A stretch of DNA of 64,000 nucleotides from Halosimplex salinum (GCF_003730195.1 NZ_QWGG01000005.1:186001-250000), one strand, 5' to 3'. Positions 1 through 9,121 are shown, counted from the first letter of the stretch. The notes: generated from the letters alone by a model not told the origin. Program-made: numbers and translations.

Positions 1-692
1 TCTCCTGGGACGCGGCCACCGACGAGGGCGGCAGCGGCCTCGACCACTACGTCGTGTACGTCGACGGATCGCAGGACCAGACGGTCGGCGCCGACACCAC
101 GTCTGCGACAGTCGACGGCCTGTCCGCCGACACGAGCTACGACGTCGCGGTCTCGGCGGTCGACGGCGCGGGCAACGAGTCGTCGGCCGCGACCGTCACG
201 GCGACGACCGACCAGTCCGACGACGGCGACGACTCCGGCGACGGGACACCGACCGAGGCGATGGTGGTGAACGACTACGACGGCGACCCGGCGTGGTCGT
301 CCCACCGGAACGACCTCGGTCAGTGGTGCGGGGCCGGTTCCTTCGAGAACGGCGGCGGCGAAGTCGATGGCGGCGCACTGGTTCTGGAGTACGACAACGG
401 CGGCTGGTTCCAGGAGCAGATCAACCAGTCGGTCGAGGCGTACTCCGACCTCGTCTTCCGTGTGAGCGGTGCGAACGGGGGCGAAGAGGACGAGGTACTG
501 TTCGACATGGGCGGCGTCCGCACCGTGCTCTCGAACGTCACCGACGACTCGGTGGGGACGAGCGTGTCGGACGTGCGCGTCGACATGGAATCGGCGGGGA
601 TCGACCGCTCTGCGGGGGACCTCTCGGTGCGGCTGAACTTCTGGCAGGGCGGTAGTAGCACACTCCGGATCGACGAGATCCAGCTCGAATAG
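1..692 (+). CDS. C-terminal part of a secreted modular protein (fibronectin III + CBM-like module), cut by window start
   Basis: The reading frame is open from base 3 to the stop at 690-692, so only the C-terminal 229 residues or so are present. The first 65 or so residues are a fibronectin type III domain, with the motif YDVAVSAVDGAGNES. An Asp/Ser/Gly-rich linker follows, then a module starting at AMVVNDYDGDPAW (about base 259) and running to the end. The same module occurs in the four following genes, which argues that the missing N-terminus was a glycoside hydrolase, though no catalytic residue is visible. It probably binds carbohydrate outside the cell. The next gene starts 38 bp downstream in the same direction, so the two may be cotranscribed. 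Confidence 0.75.
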   Translation, partial: SWDAATDEGGSGLDHYVVYVDGSQDQTVGADTTSATVDGLSADTSYDVAVSAVDGAGNESSAATVTATTDQSDDGDDSGDGTPTEAMVVNDYDGDPAWSSHRNDLGQWCGAGSFENGGGEVDGGALVLEYDNGGWFQEQINQSVEAYSDLVFRVSGANGGEEDEVLFDMGGVRTVLSNVTDDSVGTSVSDVRVDMESAGIDRSAGDLSVRLNFWQGGSSTLRIDEIQLE

Positions 693-730
693 GACGGACG
701 ACCGGACGCGAAAACGGCACACACGGAACG

Positions 731-3373
731 ATGACAGACGACACACACGACGACGCGGAATCGACAGCCGACCAGACAGCGGCCGACGGATCGACTGAGG
801 AGTCGGCCGACCTCGACCCGGCGACGGCGGTCGAGACAGAGGTCCTGGACGCCGAGGACGTGCCCGAGGACGGCCTCGCCTCCATGGACCGCCGGGACTA
901 CATGCAGGCGATGGCGGCCGCGGCGGCGATGGCGGGGCTCGGGAGCGCCGCGACCGGGAGCGCGGCCGCGGAGACGGCCGACACGTCGAAGACGGTCGAC
1001 GAGCGCATCGAGGAGCACCGCACGGGGGACCTCGAGGTCGTCGTCGAGAACTCGGACGGGAGCGCGGTCTCCGGCGCCGAGGTCTCGGTGGAGATGCGGG
1101 AGCACGACTTCGGCTTCGGGACGGCGGTCAACGCGAACACGCTGATAAACAGCTCCAGCGAGGGCGACAACTACCGCGAGTACATCCCGGAACTGTTCAA
1201 CAAGGCGGTGCTGGAGAACCGCCACAAGTGGGACTTCTGGGAGAACGAGCAGGGACTGGCCGACCAGGCGACCGAGTGGATACTGGACCAGGGCCTCGAC
1301 GTGCGCGGGCACGTCTGCATCTGGGGCCGCGAGGACGTGGCGGCGATCCCCTCGGACATCCAGACGGCCATCGACAACGGGGACGAGCAGACGATCCGCG
1401 AGCGGTCGATGCAGCACATCGAGGACATCATCACCCACTACGGCGAGGACATGACCGAGTGGGAGGTCGTCAACGAGGCGATGCACACCTACCAGCTACA
1501 ACTGGGTGTGTACGGCGACCAGATCGACACCGACGAGCCGTGGACCGGGGACGTCGTCCCGTGGACCTCGGACCTGCTCGCCGACTGGTACGACCAGGCC
1601 GAGGCCGTCATCGAGGAGAACGACCTCGACGTCGGCATCGCGGTCAACGACTTCAACCAGTTCCCCTACGACTACACCGACCAGCGCTACCGGACGGAGA
1701 TCCAGCACCTCAACGACAACGCCGTCCAGCTGGACACGGTCGGACTGCAGGCCCACGCGGCCGCGCGGACGGGCGAGTTCAACACGAACGACAACCCGGA
1801 CGGCCGGATCAGTGCCAGTCAGGTCGCCGAGGAGATCAACAAGTGGGCAGATCTGGGCGCCCGCGTCAAGATCACCGAGTTCGACATGTACAACGGCGAC
1901 GACTGGAACGGCCAGGAGGAGCGCGCCGACGTGATGGAGAACTACCTCAAGGGCGCGTTCTCGCACCCGGGCGTCGACGACTTCATCATGTGGGGCTTCT
2001 GGGACGGCCGCCACTGGGAGAACGAGGCGCCCCTGTTCTTCCAGGACTGGTCGCAGAAGCCGGCCTACGACGTGTGGACCGGGCTCGTCTACGACGAGTG
2101 GTGGACCAACGACAGCGGCACCACCGACGACTCGGGCACCTACTCCACGAGCGGCTACCTCGGCGAACACGAGATCACCGTCAGCACGGACAGCGACTCG
2201 ACGACGACGACGACGGCCGAGCTGACGGACCCGTCGGGGACGACGACGGTGACCGTCACCGTCGACGGCGACGGCGGAGAGGTCGATACGCAGCCCCCGA
2301 CGACGCCGTCGAACCTCTCGGCGACCTCGACCACCGACTCGACGATCACCGTCTCGTGGGACGCCTCGGAGGACAACGGCACCTCGGGGCTGGACCAGTA
2401 CGTCGTGTACGTCGACGGGTCGCAGGACCAGACGGTCGGCGCCGGCATGACGACCGCGACCGTCGAGGGACTGTCCGCCGACACGAGCTACGACGTCGCC
2501 GTCTCGGCGGTCGACGGCGCGGGCAACGAGTCCGACACGGCGACGGTGTCGGCGACCACGGACCAGTCCGACGACGACTCCGACGACAGCGACGAGTCCA
2601 CCGGTGACGGCCTCGTCGTCCACGAGTTCGACGGCGGCAACTACCCCGGGTCGAACGACCTCGGGAACTGGGCGGACGGGGGCTCCTTCCAGAACGGCGC
2701 GGGCGAGGTCTCCGACGGCGCGCTCAGGCTGGAGTACGACAACGCCGGCTGGATGGGGTCGAACGTCACGCAGTCGGTGGCGGACCGGCCGACCCTGCAC
2801 TTCCGGGTCCGCGGTGACTCCGGCGGCGAGGAGAGCGACTTCACCCTCCAGATCGGCGGCGCGACCGACCTGCTCGCCGACGTCACCGACGACACCATCG
2901 GAACGAGTTACTCGACGGTGTCGGTCGACCTCGAGGCGATGGGCGCGGACCTGCAGAATCCCCAGTCCGTTCGACTGAACTTCTGGCAGGGCGCCTCCGG
3001 CGCCGTCGAGATCGATCGCATCAGTTTCGGCGGTGACGGCTCCGGGAGCGGTTCCGACGGTTCGGACGGCAGTGACGGTTCGGACGGGAGCGACGGCTCT
3101 GACGGCTCCGGGAACGGCAATCTGATCGCGGAGATGAACCCCAGCACGACGGAGGCGTCGGTCGGCGAGCGGGTCACCTTCGACGTGACGGACACGACCG
3201 ACAGCGACAACTGGATCGACTCGCTGGAATGGGAGTTCGGCGACGGCGGGACTGCCACCGGCTGGTGGGCGGAGCACAGCTACGAGTCGGCGGGGTCGTA
3301 CACGGTCACGCTGACCGCGACGAACAACGAGGGCGCTACCACCACCGACGAAGCCACGATCACGGTCTCGTGA
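731..3373 (+). CDS. Secreted GH10 endo-1,4-beta-xylanase with FnIII, CBM-like and PKD modules
   Basis: An 880-residue exported xylanase that would cut internal beta-1,4-xylosidic bonds. A Tat-type signal (MDRRDYMQAM then an Ala-rich stretch) lies unusually deep, with the twin arginine at residues 54-55 behind an acidic leader. The GH10 barrel spans about residues 85-460: acid/base Glu249 lies in WEVVNEAMH and nucleophile Glu383 in KITEFDMYN, the expected spacing for this family. A fibronectin III domain follows (about 515-610), then the CBM-like module shared with neighbouring genes (about 628-765), a Ser-Asp-Gly repeat linker, and a PKD-like domain containing WEFGDGG and GWWAEHSY (about 797-880). 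It lies 38 bp after the preceding gene and 40 bp before the next. GH10 assignment is firm; exact substrate is inferred. Confidence 0.93.
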   Translation: MTDDTHDDAESTADQTAADGSTEESADLDPATAVETEVLDAEDVPEDGLASMDRRDYMQAMAAAAAMAGLGSAATGSAAAETADTSKTVDERIEEHRTGDLEVVVENSDGSAVSGAEVSVEMREHDFGFGTAVNANTLINSSSEGDNYREYIPELFNKAVLENRHKWDFWENEQGLADQATEWILDQGLDVRGHVCIWGREDVAAIPSDIQTAIDNGDEQTIRERSMQHIEDIITHYGEDMTEWEVVNEAMHTYQLQLGVYGDQIDTDEPWTGDVVPWTSDLLADWYDQAEAVIEENDLDVGIAVNDFNQFPYDYTDQRYRTEIQHLNDNAVQLDTVGLQAHAAARTGEFNTNDNPDGRISASQVAEEINKWADLGARVKITEFDMYNGDDWNGQEERADVMENYLKGAFSHPGVDDFIMWGFWDGRHWENEAPLFFQDWSQKPAYDVWTGLVYDEWWTNDSGTTDDSGTYSTSGYLGEHEITVSTDSDSTTTTTAELTDPSGTTTVTVTVDGDGGEVDTQPPTTPSNLSATSTTDSTITVSWDASEDNGTSGLDQYVVYVDGSQDQTVGAGMTTATVEGLSADTSYDVAVSAVDGAGNESDTATVSATTDQSDDDSDDSDESTGDGLVVHEFDGGNYPGSNDLGNWADGGSFQNGAGEVSDGALRLEYDNAGWMGSNVTQSVADRPTLHFRVRGDSGGEESDFTLQIGGATDLLADVTDDTIGTSYSTVSVDLEAMGADLQNPQSVRLNFWQGASGAVEIDRISFGGDGSGSGSDGSDGSDGSDGSDGSDGSGNGNLIAEMNPSTTEASVGERVTFDVTDTTDSDNWIDSLEWEFGDGGTATGWWAEHSYESAGSYTVTLTATNNEGATTTDEATITVS

Positions 3374-3413
3374 TCGACATCGACCACTCACAGACGACGG
3401 ACATCCCACACCA

Positions 3414-5027
3414 ATGACGTCAAACGACACGCCACGAACGGAACGAGACGACGAACAGCCACGCGACGCGGCGGCCGACGGCGACACGGGCCGACTCCCC
3501 TCACCGGAGCGACGGACCGTCCTGCAGGCGGTCGGCGGGGGGGTCGCGCTCGGCGCTCTGGGCACGCTCGGCGCGCAGGTGTCGACCGCGACGGGCGCCT
3601 CCTTCGGCGACGGGGTGAACCTCCAGCCGTCGTACTTCTGTAGCGGCGACCAGGAGCTGGGGTACGACCTGATGACGGACTACCCCGACATCGAGACGGT
3701 TCGCATCGAGATCGAGCCGTTCTCCTTCGACGAGGTCGTCACTACCGTCGAGGACGCCAAGCGCTGGATCGACGAGGCCGCGGCGGCCGGGCTGGACGTG
3801 ATCGCCACGTACCACCACTACCCGGACAACGGGTCGGCCGAGGCCTCGGCGCTCCAGAACGCGGCCGACTTCTGGGCCGAGCACTACGAGACCCTCTCGC
3901 AGGACACCTCGTTCACCGTCAACATGATGAACGAGTGGGGGAACCACCAGGTCTCGGCCGAGGAGTACGCGTCGGCGTACAACGAGGCGATCAGCACGGT
4001 CCGCGAGCAGACGAGCTACTCTGGACCGATCGTCTGCGACGCTCCCGGCTGGGGGCAGGGGACCTACCGGCTCGCCGACGCCGCCGAGATGATCGACGAC
4101 GACGACCTGATCCTCTCCGCGCACGTCTACCCCAGCGCGTACAACGCGACGACTGGGCAGTCGCTCGTGCCCGAGGACCTCGACGTCCTCGACGAGTCGG
4201 AGTATCCGTGCATGATCGGCGAGTTCGGCAACTACGCCAACAGCAGCGGCGCCGACTGGTCCGCCATCGTCGACTACGCCAGCGACCTGGGCTGGCCGGT
4301 CATCGGCTGGGCCTGGAACGGCGACGGCTCGGACGACCCGATGAACATGGCCGACCCCTACTGGGGCGACGACTGCAGCGCCGACTCGTACACGACCAGC
4401 GACTACTTCAGCGTCGTCTACGAGAAGCTCGGGAGCAACCAGACGCGGACGACTCCGACGACGGACGACTCCACCGACGAGCCGACCCCTGAACCGACCG
4501 ACGAGCCCACCGACGAGCCGACACCGGAGCCCACCGACGAGCCGACCCCGGAACCGACGGACGAACCGACGTCTACCCCCGATTCGACGCCGACGGACGC
4601 GATGGTGGTGAACGACTACGACGGCGACCCGGCGTGGTCGTCCCACCGCAACGACCTGGGCCGGTGGTGCGGGGCCGGTTCGTTCGAGAACGGCGACGGC
4701 GAAGTGCAGGACGGTGCGCTCGTCCTCGAGTACGACAACGGCGGCTGGTACCAGGAGCAGATACTCCGGGACGTGAGCGACTACTCGACCGTCGTCCTCC
4801 GGCTCAGCGGCGCGAACGGCGGCGAAGAGGACGAAGTGCTGTTCGGCATGGGCGGCGTCCGCACCGTGCTCTCGAACGTCACCGACGACTCCGTGGGGAC
4901 GAGCGCGTCCGACGTGCGTATCGACATGGAGGCGGCCGGGATCGACCGGTCGTCGCCGTCCGTCCGCCTGAACTTCTGGCAGGGCGGCAGTAGCACGCTC
5001 GAGATCGAGGAGGTGCGCCTCGAGTAG
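3414..5027 (+). CDS. Secreted GH5-like glycoside hydrolase with C-terminal CBM-like module
   Basis: A 537-residue exported enzyme. The Tat signal begins at ERRTVLQAVGGG (twin Arg at 33-34). The catalytic domain (about residues 60-345) has clan GH-A signatures: Glu174 in NMMNEWGNH as likely acid/base and Glu270 in CMIGEFGNY as likely nucleophile, matching GH5 mannanase- or cellulase-like enzymes of compact size. A TDEPTPEPT proline linker (about 350-390) leads to the shared CBM-like module beginning AMVVNDYDGD. That module is almost identical in DNA to the one at the window start. It would attack beta-mannan or beta-glucan; the sequence alone does not decide which. The gene is 40 bp after the xylanase and probably in the same transcription unit. 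Confidence 0.85.
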   Translation: MTSNDTPRTERDDEQPRDAAADGDTGRLPSPERRTVLQAVGGGVALGALGTLGAQVSTATGASFGDGVNLQPSYFCSGDQELGYDLMTDYPDIETVRIEIEPFSFDEVVTTVEDAKRWIDEAAAAGLDVIATYHHYPDNGSAEASALQNAADFWAEHYETLSQDTSFTVNMMNEWGNHQVSAEEYASAYNEAISTVREQTSYSGPIVCDAPGWGQGTYRLADAAEMIDDDDLILSAHVYPSAYNATTGQSLVPEDLDVLDESEYPCMIGEFGNYANSSGADWSAIVDYASDLGWPVIGWAWNGDGSDDPMNMADPYWGDDCSADSYTTSDYFSVVYEKLGSNQTRTTPTTDDSTDEPTPEPTDEPTDEPTPEPTDEPTPEPTDEPTSTPDSTPTDAMVVNDYDGDPAWSSHRNDLGRWCGAGSFENGDGEVQDGALVLEYDNGGWYQEQILRDVSDYSTVVLRLSGANGGEEDEVLFGMGGVRTVLSNVTDDSVGTSASDVRIDMEAAGIDRSSPSVRLNFWQGGSSTLEIEEVRLE

Positions 5028-5182
5028 GGCACGCTCACACCCGTACCCCTTCGGACGCGTCTGCCCGACGCGTCGAGTTCGCAGATCCGGCCGTAGTTCC
5101 TGTCCGGCGAGGTTTGCGTATCGAAAACTTATTTTTACTATTCGTTAATTTTATAATTTATCAGGTGTACGTGTAATCTGCA
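5028..5182. promoter_or_regulatory. AT-rich promoter upstream of the gene at 5183
   Basis: This 155-bp gap changes from GC-rich to very AT-rich over its last 70 bases. A TATA-like element, tttataattta, lies at 5150-5160, about 23-33 bases before the ATG at 5183. That spacing is what a leaderless haloarchaeal transcript needs, so the gene at 5183 probably has its own promoter and does not depend on read-through from the xylanase genes. No Shine-Dalgarno sequence is visible. Confidence 0.65.
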
Positions 5183-7036
5183 ATGGTCGATAGACGAACG
5201 TTCCTGAAAGGGGGAATCGCATTCGGTAGCCTGGGGCTGGCGTCGACAGTCCTGGGGCAGGAGTCGGCGATGGTCGTCCACGAGTTCGACGGTGGCAACT
5301 ATCCCGGGTCGAACGACCTCGGGAACTGGGCCGGTGCCGGGAGTTTCGAGAACGGCGACGGCGAGGTCTCCGACGGCGCGCTCAGACTGGAGTACGACAA
5401 CGCCGGCTGGTTCGCGAGCAACGTCTCGCAGGCGATCACGGACTACCAGTACCTCACGCTCCGCGTTCGGGGGGACGAGGGCGGCGAGGAGTCGGACTTC
5501 CGAATGAAGATCGGCGGGACGGAGGCGCTCCTCTCGGAGCTGACCGACGACAGTATCGGGACGGAGTGGTCGACGGTGACGATAGACCTCGAAGCGGCCG
5601 GCGCCGACCTGGAGAACCCGCAGGCCGTGCGGATGAACTACTGGCAGGGCGCGTCGGGCGCAGTCGAGTTCGACCGGATCGCCATCACCGGCGACCCCGA
5701 CGACGTGGGCGGAACGCCGACGGACGAGCCCACCGACGAGCAGACGCCGACGACAGTTCCACCGACGGACGAGCCGACCGACGAGCCGACGGACGAACCC
5801 ACGGACGAACCCACTGACGAGCCGACCGACGAGCCGGGTGGCGGCGCGGACTGGGACGTGCCCTTCCCGGACCGGCCGCCGGAACCCGACACGCTCCCGT
5901 CCGCGTCGGAGATCACCGAGAGCACCACGGTCGCGGAGCTGTACGAGCACTTCGACGACCCGTACTACGTCCCGCGGAGCTTCCTCGACTACCTGCCCGG
6001 CGAGACCGGGTCGAAGAACCAGGAGTGGACCGACTCCCAGAAGGCCGAGGAGTTCGACTACGACGTGAGCGCGGTCGAGAGCAACGTCGGAGACGGGTCG
6101 CTGACGCTCGGGGAGCTCGGCACGCAGGCGCTCCCCTACGTGAAACAGCTCGCCGAGGAGGACTTCCCCGCGCACGCGACGGTCAAGCTGCTCCCGCGGC
6201 TGGCGCTGTTGCCCGACGAGGAGGAGGACCCCGGCACGCACGACGAACCGTCGACGGTCTGGGACGAGACGGCCGGCCCGACGGCGGCGACCAACGACCC
6301 GGACCAGCTGATCCAGGACCGCTGGCCGACGGACGCGCGGACCTACCAGCCCGACGAGGTCCGCGTGCGCGACCGCGCCCACGACCAGCCCGAGTACGAC
6401 GACAGCCGCGAGTGGGGCAGTTCCGGGTCGCTGCCGGACTCCGTCTACGACAACCCGGACAACCCGGTGCTCGACGCCGCCACGGACAAAGTCGACCCGG
6501 TGACGGGCGATTCGCTCGGCGGTGACGGTTTCACCGCGAACGCGCCGATGGAGGCGGAGATCCGCATCCACGAGACCGGCGGCGGGTACCTCAACCAGTA
6601 CATCAAGCTGAAAAACACCAGCGCGGTGCCGTACTTCCAGGACGCCGCGGTCATCTGGTGGCTGGGTCCGTCCGGCGACGCCGGGAACCTCTCGGACGGA
6701 CACTGGAACAACCCACACCGCCCGAGCGCGTCGCTGGGCCACCCCCAGCGCGACGTGATCGAGGTGAACCACCCCGACTACGACGACATGTCGGTGTACG
6801 CGGTCCGCCTGGCCAACCACGACGAGCCCTACCACATGCGGACGATCTACCCCGGTCAGAGCGTCGCCATGGAGATCGGGACGCCGCGCGACGGGAGCGC
6901 GTGGTCGACCAGCGCCGAGCGCCAGGACCTCGTCGACACGATGCTCGACTCCCTGCACGTCGAGATCGAGACGGACCTGGACAGGAACGACGACGTCATC
7001 GACGCGATCGACCTGAAGTACCGGGTCCCCAACTGA
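5183..7036 (+). CDS. Tat-exported protein: N-terminal CBM-like module plus large domain of unknown family
   Basis: A 617-residue protein. It starts with a short Tat signal (MVDRRTFLKGG, ending near VLGQ at about residue 28), then the shared carbohydrate-binding-like module (about 30-170), placed at the N-terminus and not the C-terminus as in its neighbours. A TDEP-repeat linker (about 178-222) separates this from a 395-residue acidic C-terminal region I do not recognise. That region has conserved-looking stretches such as IRIHETGGGYLNQYIKLKN, DAAVIWWLG and EPYHMRTIYPGQ, rich in His, Trp and Tyr. No GH5 or GH10 catalytic motif is present. Location among polysaccharide hydrolases and the binding module suggest a polysaccharide-active or accessory role; the activity is unknown. 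Confidence 0.85.
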   Translation: MVDRRTFLKGGIAFGSLGLASTVLGQESAMVVHEFDGGNYPGSNDLGNWAGAGSFENGDGEVSDGALRLEYDNAGWFASNVSQAITDYQYLTLRVRGDEGGEESDFRMKIGGTEALLSELTDDSIGTEWSTVTIDLEAAGADLENPQAVRMNYWQGASGAVEFDRIAITGDPDDVGGTPTDEPTDEQTPTTVPPTDEPTDEPTDEPTDEPTDEPTDEPGGGADWDVPFPDRPPEPDTLPSASEITESTTVAELYEHFDDPYYVPRSFLDYLPGETGSKNQEWTDSQKAEEFDYDVSAVESNVGDGSLTLGELGTQALPYVKQLAEEDFPAHATVKLLPRLALLPDEEEDPGTHDEPSTVWDETAGPTAATNDPDQLIQDRWPTDARTYQPDEVRVRDRAHDQPEYDDSREWGSSGSLPDSVYDNPDNPVLDAATDKVDPVTGDSLGGDGFTANAPMEAEIRIHETGGGYLNQYIKLKNTSAVPYFQDAAVIWWLGPSGDAGNLSDGHWNNPHRPSASLGHPQRDVIEVNHPDYDDMSVYAVRLANHDEPYHMRTIYPGQSVAMEIGTPRDGSAWSTSAERQDLVDTMLDSLHVEIETDLDRNDDVIDAIDLKYRVPN

Positions 7037-7166
7037 CGGGGCCCCGGCCCGACCCGGAGCGGCACCCGCCGACCGAACCGCGCGGCCGTCCGCCTCGACC
7101 GCATTGGGGCCTCGGCGGCGGTACCCGAGTCGCGGGTGGCGCTCCGACCAGCGACAATTTATACAG

Positions 7167-8957
7167 ATGTCACACGACGACACGACGAGCGAACCGACTG
7201 ACGAATCGACTACCGGTCGCGCGAGCACCGCCTCTCGGCGGGGGTTCCTGCGGGCCGCCGCGGGCGCGGGCGCCGCGACGGCGCTCGGCCTCGGCGTCAC
7301 CGGGAGCGCCGCAGCCGACGGCATCCCGACGCCGTGGCTCCACCGCGACGGGAACCTCATCAGGGACCCGAGCGACAACAAGGTGCTCCTCCGCGGGGTC
7401 AACGTTCCCGACCCCAAGCGGATGGACACGAAGGACTTCCGACCGGACGCCGACGAGACCATCGCGCGCGCGACGAACGAGGACGACAGCTGGTACTCGC
7501 GGATAATCCGGCTGCCCGTCCAGCCCGTCGACGTCGGCGACCACGGCACCGGCTCCATCCCGCCGGTTCCCGGCTTCGACAGGAGCCAACTGGAGAGTTA
7601 CGTCGAGAATCACCTTCGGCCGGCCGTCGACGTCTGCGCGGAGCGGAACGTCTACTGCATCGTCGACTACCACCGCCACCGCGGCGAGGACGACGAACAC
7701 GCCTACGACAGCGAGGGGATCGACGACGAGTTGACGATGTTCTGGGAGACGGTGGCCCCGGAGTTCGCCGAGGACTCGAACGTCCTCTTCGAGGTGTACA
7801 ACGAGCCGATCCACCCCTTCCAGGGCCACTACGAGCCGAACGTGGACGTCGCGCCGGACGACGACGAGGCCATCGAGACGTGGAACACGTGGAAGGAGGC
7901 GGCCCAGCCGTGGGTCGACACGATCCGCGATCACGCCCCGCGGAACCTGATCCTCGTCGGATCGCCGCGCTGGAGCCAGTGGACCTACCAGGCGCCGCGA
8001 AACGAGTTCGACGGCGACAACCTCGCGTACACCGGCCACGTGTACGCCCACGAGAACCTCCGGCCGCTCTCGAAGTACTTCGGCGAACCGGCCGAAGAGG
8101 TGCCGGTGTTCGTGACGGAGTTCGGCTGGGGCGAGAACGGCGCGAACTACCTCACGGGCACCGCCGATGTCGAGGGCGAGCAGTTCGTCGAGTTCTTCGC
8201 GAACCACGACGTCCACTGGCAGGTCTGGTGTTTCGACAGCAAGTGGTCACCGGCGATGCTCGACCACGACTGGTCGATCAAGGAGTACGGCGAGTTCTGG
8301 CGGGACGAACTCGCCGCACACCGCGACGACGACGTACCGTCGGGCGACGTGGAGACTGACACGGACGCCCAGACGACCGTCGCCAGCACCGCGACGCCGA
8401 CGCCCACGTCGACCGACGAACCGACTCCCACGCCGACCGACGAACCGACTCCCACGCCGACCGACGAACCGACTCCCACACCGACGGACGAACCGACGCC
8501 GACGGCCACCCCGCCGGCGGACGCGATGGTGGTCAACGACTACGACGGCGACCCGGCGTGGTCGAGAAACCGGAACGATCTGGGTCAGTGGTGCGGGGCC
8601 GGCTCGTTCGAGAACGGGAGCGGCGAAGTCGAGGACGGCGCCCTCGTCCTCGAGTACGACAACGGCGGCTGGTACCAGGAGCAGATCAATCGGTCGGTCG
8701 AGGAGTATTCGATCTTGGTCCTGCGGGTCAGCGGCGCCAGCGGCGGCGAGGAGTCGGAGATACAGTTCAGCATGGGCGGCGCGAGCGGGATGCTCGCCGA
8801 CGTGACGAGCGATCCGATCGGGACGAGCGCCGGAGACGTGACCATCGACATGGAGTCGGCCGGCGTCGACCGGTCGTCGTCGTCGCTGTCGCTCCGTCTG
8901 AACTTCTGGCAGGGCGGCAGTAGCACGCTCGAGATCGAGAGCGTTCGACTGGAGTAA
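7167..8957 (+). CDS. Secreted GH5 endoglucanase-type hydrolase with C-terminal CBM-like module
   Basis: A 596-residue protein starting at the ATG at 7167, chosen because it gives a standard Tat leader (twin Arg at 24-25 in SRRGFLRAAAG, cleavage after about residue 50). The GH5 domain (about 52-385) has Glu213 in FEVYNEPIHP as acid/base and Glu318 in VFVTEFGWGENG as nucleophile, with the family's upstream GVNVP motif. A linker of TDEPTPTP octapeptide repeats (about 415-450), encoded by near-perfect 24-bp DNA repeats at about 8411-8490, joins it to the shared module beginning AMVVNDYDGD. It probably cleaves cellulose or another beta-1,4-glucan. It is the last gene of the + strand hydrolase island and resembles the GH5 enzyme encoded at 60680-62350. 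Confidence 0.9.
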   Translation: MSHDDTTSEPTDESTTGRASTASRRGFLRAAAGAGAATALGLGVTGSAAADGIPTPWLHRDGNLIRDPSDNKVLLRGVNVPDPKRMDTKDFRPDADETIARATNEDDSWYSRIIRLPVQPVDVGDHGTGSIPPVPGFDRSQLESYVENHLRPAVDVCAERNVYCIVDYHRHRGEDDEHAYDSEGIDDELTMFWETVAPEFAEDSNVLFEVYNEPIHPFQGHYEPNVDVAPDDDEAIETWNTWKEAAQPWVDTIRDHAPRNLILVGSPRWSQWTYQAPRNEFDGDNLAYTGHVYAHENLRPLSKYFGEPAEEVPVFVTEFGWGENGANYLTGTADVEGEQFVEFFANHDVHWQVWCFDSKWSPAMLDHDWSIKEYGEFWRDELAAHRDDDVPSGDVETDTDAQTTVASTATPTPTSTDEPTPTPTDEPTPTPTDEPTPTPTDEPTPTATPPADAMVVNDYDGDPAWSRNRNDLGQWCGAGSFENGSGEVEDGALVLEYDNGGWYQEQINRSVEEYSILVLRVSGASGGEESEIQFSMGGASGMLADVTSDPIGTSAGDVTIDMESAGVDRSSSSLSLRLNFWQGGSSTLEIESVRLE

Positions 8958-9098
8958 GGGCGGCTTCGCCCTCGCGGTCGCTCGCTTTCGCGCGCACGCG
9001 GGAGAAAATAGCTAAATTCGACCGGGCGATTCTCACGTTCGGAGACCGCTTCTCGAAAGGCGGGAACAGTAGTACTGGTATATCCTCTCGTCAGTCGT

Positions 9099-9121
9099 CT
9101 CTATAGATAGAGGAGATACAA
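9099..9121 (+). promoter_or_regulatory. Leader inverted repeat and Shine-Dalgarno before DoxX-family gene
   Basis: An inverted repeat, ctctat-ag-atagag, occupies 9099-9112 and runs directly into a purine-rich Shine-Dalgarno-like stretch (gaggaga, 9110-9116) before the ATG at 9122. A TATA-like ggtatatcc sits near 9078. The hairpin overlaps the ribosome site and could modulate initiation; that is inference. Confidence 0.4.

Noticed and set aside
1496-3565. 689-residue - strand open frame opposite the xylanase gene
   Set aside because: Arg/Gly/Val-rich composition and full overlap with the GH10 gene mark it as a GC-driven shadow.
5138-7558. 806-residue open frame on the - strand
   Set aside because: It is antisense to two clear + strand genes with Tat signals and GH5 motifs. 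High GC content keeps antisense frames open here; the translation has low-complexity Arg/Val-rich sequence and no domain.
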